This document shows positions 59,360 through 64,000 of a stretch of DNA of 64,000 bases, piece by piece. A model generated the notes under the pieces. That model searched no databases and was not told the DNA's origin. It was given only the letters and a program-made list of their open reading frames with translations. A program made the translations under genes and the position numbers. Positions within the stretch are counted from its first letter, which is position 1; the number at the start of each line of letters is the position of its first letter. Source of the stretch: Cyprinodon diabolis (taxonomy: Eukaryota > Chordata > Actinopteri > Cyprinodontiformes > Cyprinodontidae); assembly GCA_030533445.1 (NCBI GenBank), contig CM060066.1, forward strand, positions 35,410,235 through 35,474,234, in the 5' to 3' direction.

Positions 59360-59468
59360 ATCCACTTACATTGTTGCTGTATGCAAATAAATTTTGTTCA
59401 GTATACACTGTGCATACAAAATGACAATAAAGTTTGTCTTAATCTAAGTCTTTAAGTCTAAGTCTAAC
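59360..59468 (+). mobile_element. LINE 3' tail ending ATGACAATAAAG
   Basis: ATGCAAATAAATTTTGTTC and CATACAAAATGACAATAAAGTTTG followed by repeated TAAGTCT units form a standard LINE-type tail with a simple-repeat end. The extent to the left is unclear. Confidence 0.5.
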
Positions 59469-62174
59469 CCATCAAGGAGTCTTTTTCAAATTAACCAAGA
59501 CTCCTGGAAGAGGTGTCACAATTATCAGAGCCCATAGATGGTGACCATTAATAGAGCTGGACTAAACCCGACCATCCTTCAGTGCTTTGCAGTGAGAACT
59601 CATTATGGTCAGAGATACTAAAACACTTTCTGTTTTTATAGAATTCGATTTTGTAAATCATTATCCAGTCCTTTTTTAAATACCAACAGCTATTAATTCT
59701 AAAAAAAAAAAAAAAAAGAGCTCACCTAAATATGCTAAGATGACAAAAGACTCAACAAAGTAAATTACACACTGACAAACTATAAGCAATAGCAGCAGCA
59801 ATAGCAGCCCTGGGCCCAGTTGGCTTAAATTGCTGGTTTAAAAAAAGAATTCCTTTACATGCGTTAAAAGCATCAAAAGAGACCAGTGATTGAGCACAAG
59901 GGTTAAGATAGTATATTCCACAGTATTGTTCAAACAGCTTAGAAAATCTGGGGTCTGATGCTTCATAAAGTTTGTGTTCACTCCAAGCAGGGCCCCTTAA
60001 ACTTGATTAGGTCACTTTCCACCCAAATGATGTGTACAATAAAATAAAGTATTTGGCGTTAAAATGTGCCGCCCATCACACCGAGTCTGACCCATCTATA
60101 CAGGGAACCCTCTTTTAAAAGCTGGGTGAAATTGGTGTCCTACATTGTGAGGTAGAAAACCGAAACTAGAATAGCATCTGAATTCCTCTCAGGAATTCAA
60201 CTTTAGTAGAAATAAAACTGCAATTGTATATTGACTTTATCAGGTGAAAAACCGCGACGTGATATATATGTTTGCACTGGTGAGCTGTAACTATACACAA
60301 GGAACAGTCGAATTAATAAATAGGTTTATAGGTCATCTTAAATTTCACATCAAACTGCACAACATGAAAATGTTTTAACACTATCATATTTCTCATTCTC
60401 TCAATGATCAATAGAGTGATTCGTACCACAGCTCAAAACATAAATGTAGCAGGTGCAAGGCATTTACACTGATTGCTGTAAACCTTTCAATATTGTTTTT
60501 TAATGGTATGTATTTCTGTAGCTGTATGAAAAATGAAAAAGGAACATGTTATCAGGGATAACCATATTTCTTGGCCCATGCTGACTGGTTTATGGGCCAA
60601 TTAATGTTTGTTATTAATTATGCGCTGGTTTAGGTTTAGAGGGGAAGGTATAATTTTAAGTTTTATGTCACTTTAGTCATAGTAATTCTTTATAAACACA
60701 TACATATTAAATTAACCTTACATGGCGCATATTCATTAATTTCAAATCTTTCATTTATTTAAAATACATAACTGTCAGGTTTATGTGTTTAGAATTAATA
60801 AAGTATACTTTCTAAAAATTAACACTACAGAGTGTATTCATTTCAATAAATAAAATATATTGTTTGAAATTTATAAAGGTAACCTGATTATTATGCAATT
60901 CAAACAAAAAGAGCTTTACATATTTGAAACAGATACTCTTATTAGTATTAGTTTTGATTATGTATACTTTATCACTTCTAAATATATAACCTGACATTTG
61001 AGACATTCAGTTTTTGAGCATAAAAAGTTTACACTCAATCACTGCTTTATATGTGAAAGGCAGTTGGTCAGGAGCAAAATGTTTAAACAGACATCATACA
61101 TAAAAGTAATAATAAAATTGAATGTAGTTGCAAAATTATATGTCTAAAATGTTGTTTAATCCTAGTTAACAGGAGCAGGTACAACAATTTTTTTTTTTTT
61201 TATTAATTAAAACTTAATGTGGGCTAAACTACACCCCAAAGGATTTTAGATCCAATAAAACATAGATTAGGATGTGATTAAGACAATGGACCTCTATTCT
61301 GCTTAAATACATCAGCGCTCCTACTACAAATTTGTCTGGTGCAAGCCAACAGAATTAACATAGACCTGTGAATAGATGTTGAAACGTCTGCAGAAAAACT
61401 GAATGAAGCTCTGATTGCCTTACAATTAAAGCCTGTTTTGTGGATGCCATGACCCTGATGACTGAGTATTTACACCAACATGAAAGATAGTTTCTACTCC
61501 TCAGAGCTTCTATACTTTTAAAATGTTTAAATGTAAGATTTATTAAACCCATTTATTGTATTTCTTCCACCTATCAATGCAATGTTTTGAAGGTCTAAAG
61601 CAATAGATCCTCATCGAATTAACTAACTTTTGTGGTTGTAACATTCTAAAATATAAAGAAGTGTTCTTTGTGTTTGTTTCTGATTACCCCATTTTCAGCT
61701 AAATTCTTTATAAAAAAGTCTTTAAGGAAAAATATTTGCATTATGCCATGGGACCTATAGCTTACTACAGGCAAACAAGTGGGTGCCCATAACTGCTCTG
61801 ATAGAAACTTATTTTAGAAAATGGAAAACTAAACTATCATTTTATGTTGAGAGGTTGGGCAGGACTTACTATTTTTGTTTCTTCATCCACACCCCTTCAA
61901 AGTTTTTACAAAGATTGATAAGAATAATCAAAGTGGCTGTGTCCGGACATCCACCCTTAACTCTAGCCACTCAGTTACTATACAAAGCAGGGATTATACA
62001 GTGGACTTTATAGTGTACTCAGAAAACTCATCGTTCAGACAGATAACAAATACCTTCCTCTTCCTGTTGGTCATGTGACTCTGGCTCCCCACTGACTCTT
62101 TCCACTACTTTTTCATCCATTAGACATTCAGACACTCATAAAATGGTGTGACCCAGAGAAAACCAGACACAGCC
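59469..62174. other. Unassigned sequence
   Basis: AT-rich with A and T runs (about 59700-59716 and 61189-61201). No gene or mobile element recognised. Confidence 0.5.
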
Positions 62175-62642
62175 TGTTATGGTTCTCCCATTTTGGACGT
62201 CTTTTTTGAGTTGCTGTATTTTTTTTTCAGTTATCTATGTCATTCTGTTTTTTTGATCTTTGGTTTCTTTCCCATTTTGTGTTATATATTTAAGCTGTGT
62301 TGCATTCTTTGAGTTACTCTCTGTTGCCCCCTTGTGCCAGTCGCCTTTCCCGTTGCTCCTTTCTAGTTACTTCTATCCACACCTGCTCCATATCAGCTCA
62401 TTAGCCCATTCTTTGTTCTGTCCCAGATATATACACCTCCTCTGCAGTTCCTCATTAATGGTTTCTTGTTATTACTTGGCTCCTCGTGTGTTTTTTCCCT
62501 TTTTTTTTTTTGGTTTCCTGTATTTTGTTCTTGGATTTTGTTTCTGTTGCATTTTTGGATTTCATTAAACCTGCAAGAAATCAGCTCTGCCTTCCTCAGC
62601 TCTGCATTTGGGTCCTCAACCAACCTCCACTCAACCCTGACA
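62175..62642 (+). mobile_element. Gypsy-like solo LTR, copy D (plus)
   Basis: A 468-bp unit from TGTTATGGTTC to CAACCCTGACA, flanked by CAGCC (62170-62174) and GAGCC (62643-62647), a 4-of-5 target duplication. It has a TATA box (AGATATATACACC, about 62426) and an ATTAAA signal (62564-62569), then CTCTGCATTTGGGTCCTC near the end. Three relatives lie in minus orientation at 17442, 27696 and 35083. No internal retrotransposon adjoins it. Confidence 0.8.
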
Positions 62643-64000
62643 GAGCCATGTTTACTTTTGGCTCATCTCCATTACAACTAAAGTGAAGCATAACTTGCAC
62701 CTCTTTAATTTACTTATTCATCTAGTGACAAACCCTACCCAATTTGCAAAACTCACACATTTCCCAATGAAATCACCCTTTATAATAATAGAATATTAGA
62801 AACCCTCAGATCTTTGTACATCTTGTGCCAGTTTAGCATTCAGCCTGAACATGAAATGATATACCTCTCTGTGTTTTGGCCTCTACATTCCTCTTGTCTT
62901 ATGGGCTTAAGACCTCACAATATATTCTCTTTTTTTCAATCACTTGTTTTTCCTGCTCCTAAAGCATTCCCTGTGAGCAGTATGATTGCTCTATATCTCA
63001 GATTTACATCATGCCTGCTGAATTTGTCAGAGCTTTCACTTGCACGTACATTAGTGAAAGTGTGCCTGAAACCTGCCAAGCCAGAGGAAAAGGAAGAAGA
63101 AGTAGCTATGCTTAAAAGACAAGTTAGCGATGATATCCTCTGTGGGACTCTGGCAGTGACGTAAACCAGAGCACCTGCACGTCAGAGCTGGTGGATTGCT
63201 GCTTTGATTTGAAAAAAACAGATTGCATACACGGAAGCCATCATGATTTAGAATAGTGTTATTCACATACGTCTTCAAACTATGAAAAGGTTACTAATTG
63301 GAATTTTACTTGATATTTTTACACCACAACGTATTAGTTCTGCCTTTATCTTTTTACAAAAAAAGAAGAGTGTGGGTGATACTTAACTTCAGAGCAGGAA
63401 GCAGATAGCCCTCTGCATCCAAAGTCTTGATGCTTATCCTGCAGGTTTCGTGTTGCAGACCTTGATTCAGGTTTGACTGGCCTCGATCCAGTTATGAAAT
63501 GTAAACAGTTTACAGAACTGCTCTTTCTGGACAGGGCTAAGGGCTATTGCTGGGAGAGGTAACTGCAAGTCAGAGCCTTCTTGTTTATTGTGCTGTGAGC
63601 CAAAAGGAAAATGAACCAGCAGTTCAAGGAAAGTCAGCTAAAAGAAATGATATAGGTCTCTGGCTTTTTTCTTGCATGCATTTACTATTGAAACATTGTA
63701 AATGATTCCAATACTAATGTGGATTATACAAGATCCATTGAAGTGTTAGCTCCTATGCTTTGAAAGAAAAAAACTCTACCTTTTTTTTTCAGAATGTTTG
63801 ATCATACTTTCTACCATGAAAGATGTATATCATACTTTAAGTAGGATTGTGTCTGTTCACTTTACTTCATATTTAGTCATAGTTTTTGTTGGTCTGTGTG
63901 AAACTTTCACTTTGTGTATGGACCACATATTAGGGTCTTCTTCAATCAGAAAAGGTCAGGCTAAAGTATTGAGTCATATGTTCCTTAAATGGAGATACAG
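62643..64000. other. Unassigned sequence
   Basis: No gene or mobile element recognised. A 116-codon frame (62814-63164) ends in a Lys/Glu-rich part (KPEEKEEEVAMLKRQVSDD) that looks protein-like but has no supporting splice signals of quality. Confidence 0.45.

Noticed and set aside
1..64000. tRNA, rRNA and bacterial-type operon features
   Set aside because: No cloverleaf with A and B boxes and no rRNA motif seen; ribosome binding sites and operons do not apply to this kind of genome.

Overview
The window reads as nuclear DNA of a ray-finned fish, most likely a percomorph teleost. It is AT-rich. No open reading frame is long enough to be a cellular gene, and I see no tRNA, rRNA or CRISPR array and no bacterial gene organisation. 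The repeats are those typical of teleosts: several Tc1/mariner lineages, hAT and PIF/Harbinger derivatives, LINE 3' tails with GATG or AATAAA ends, and solo LTRs. I could not recognise any exon of a host protein-coding gene with confidence, so the window is best described as intergenic or intronic sequence filled with dead transposable elements. Element calls rest on terminal repeats, target-site duplications (TSDs), remnant coding motifs and remembered family sequences; no database search was possible.

Layout. 1-2852 is the 5' end of an endogenous retrovirus on the minus strand: LTR (2044-2852), primer binding site for tRNA-Arg, a long leader with repeated hairpins, and a frameshifted gag running off the left edge. 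6905-9535 holds a LINE tail, a solo LTR with a perfect TSD, a small MITE, a Tc1 remnant and a second LINE tail. 10712-11726 is a TTAA-flanked transposon with terminal inverted repeats (TIRs) over 200 bp long. 12.1-18.2 kb contains LINE tails, MITEs, LTR-like pieces and Tc1 fragments. 19512-22462 is a hAT element that was itself hit by another hAT (20537-21683); both have perfect 8-bp TSDs. 25.8-32.7 kb has a LINE-like repeat, an abundant teleost MITE, an LTR, a Harbinger element and a nearly full-length dead Tc1 element. 35-46 kb has an LTR, two copies of one LINE and a third hAT (41571-43569) with a nested TA-flanked MITE. 51412-52693 is a second Harbinger element with a recognisable transposase fragment. 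62175-62642 is another solo LTR.

The elements do not form a pathway; they record successive insertions. Every coding remnant I could read is broken by stops, frameshifts or deletions. The least explained points are the TTAA element with an unfamiliar coiled-coil reading frame, the triple hairpin in the retroviral leader, two perfect or near-perfect hairpins at 18.0 and 18.6 kb, and a GC-richer stretch near 49.8 kb with an RFX-type palindrome, a CCAAT box and a possible splice donor. I found no convincing evidence of a new biological system.
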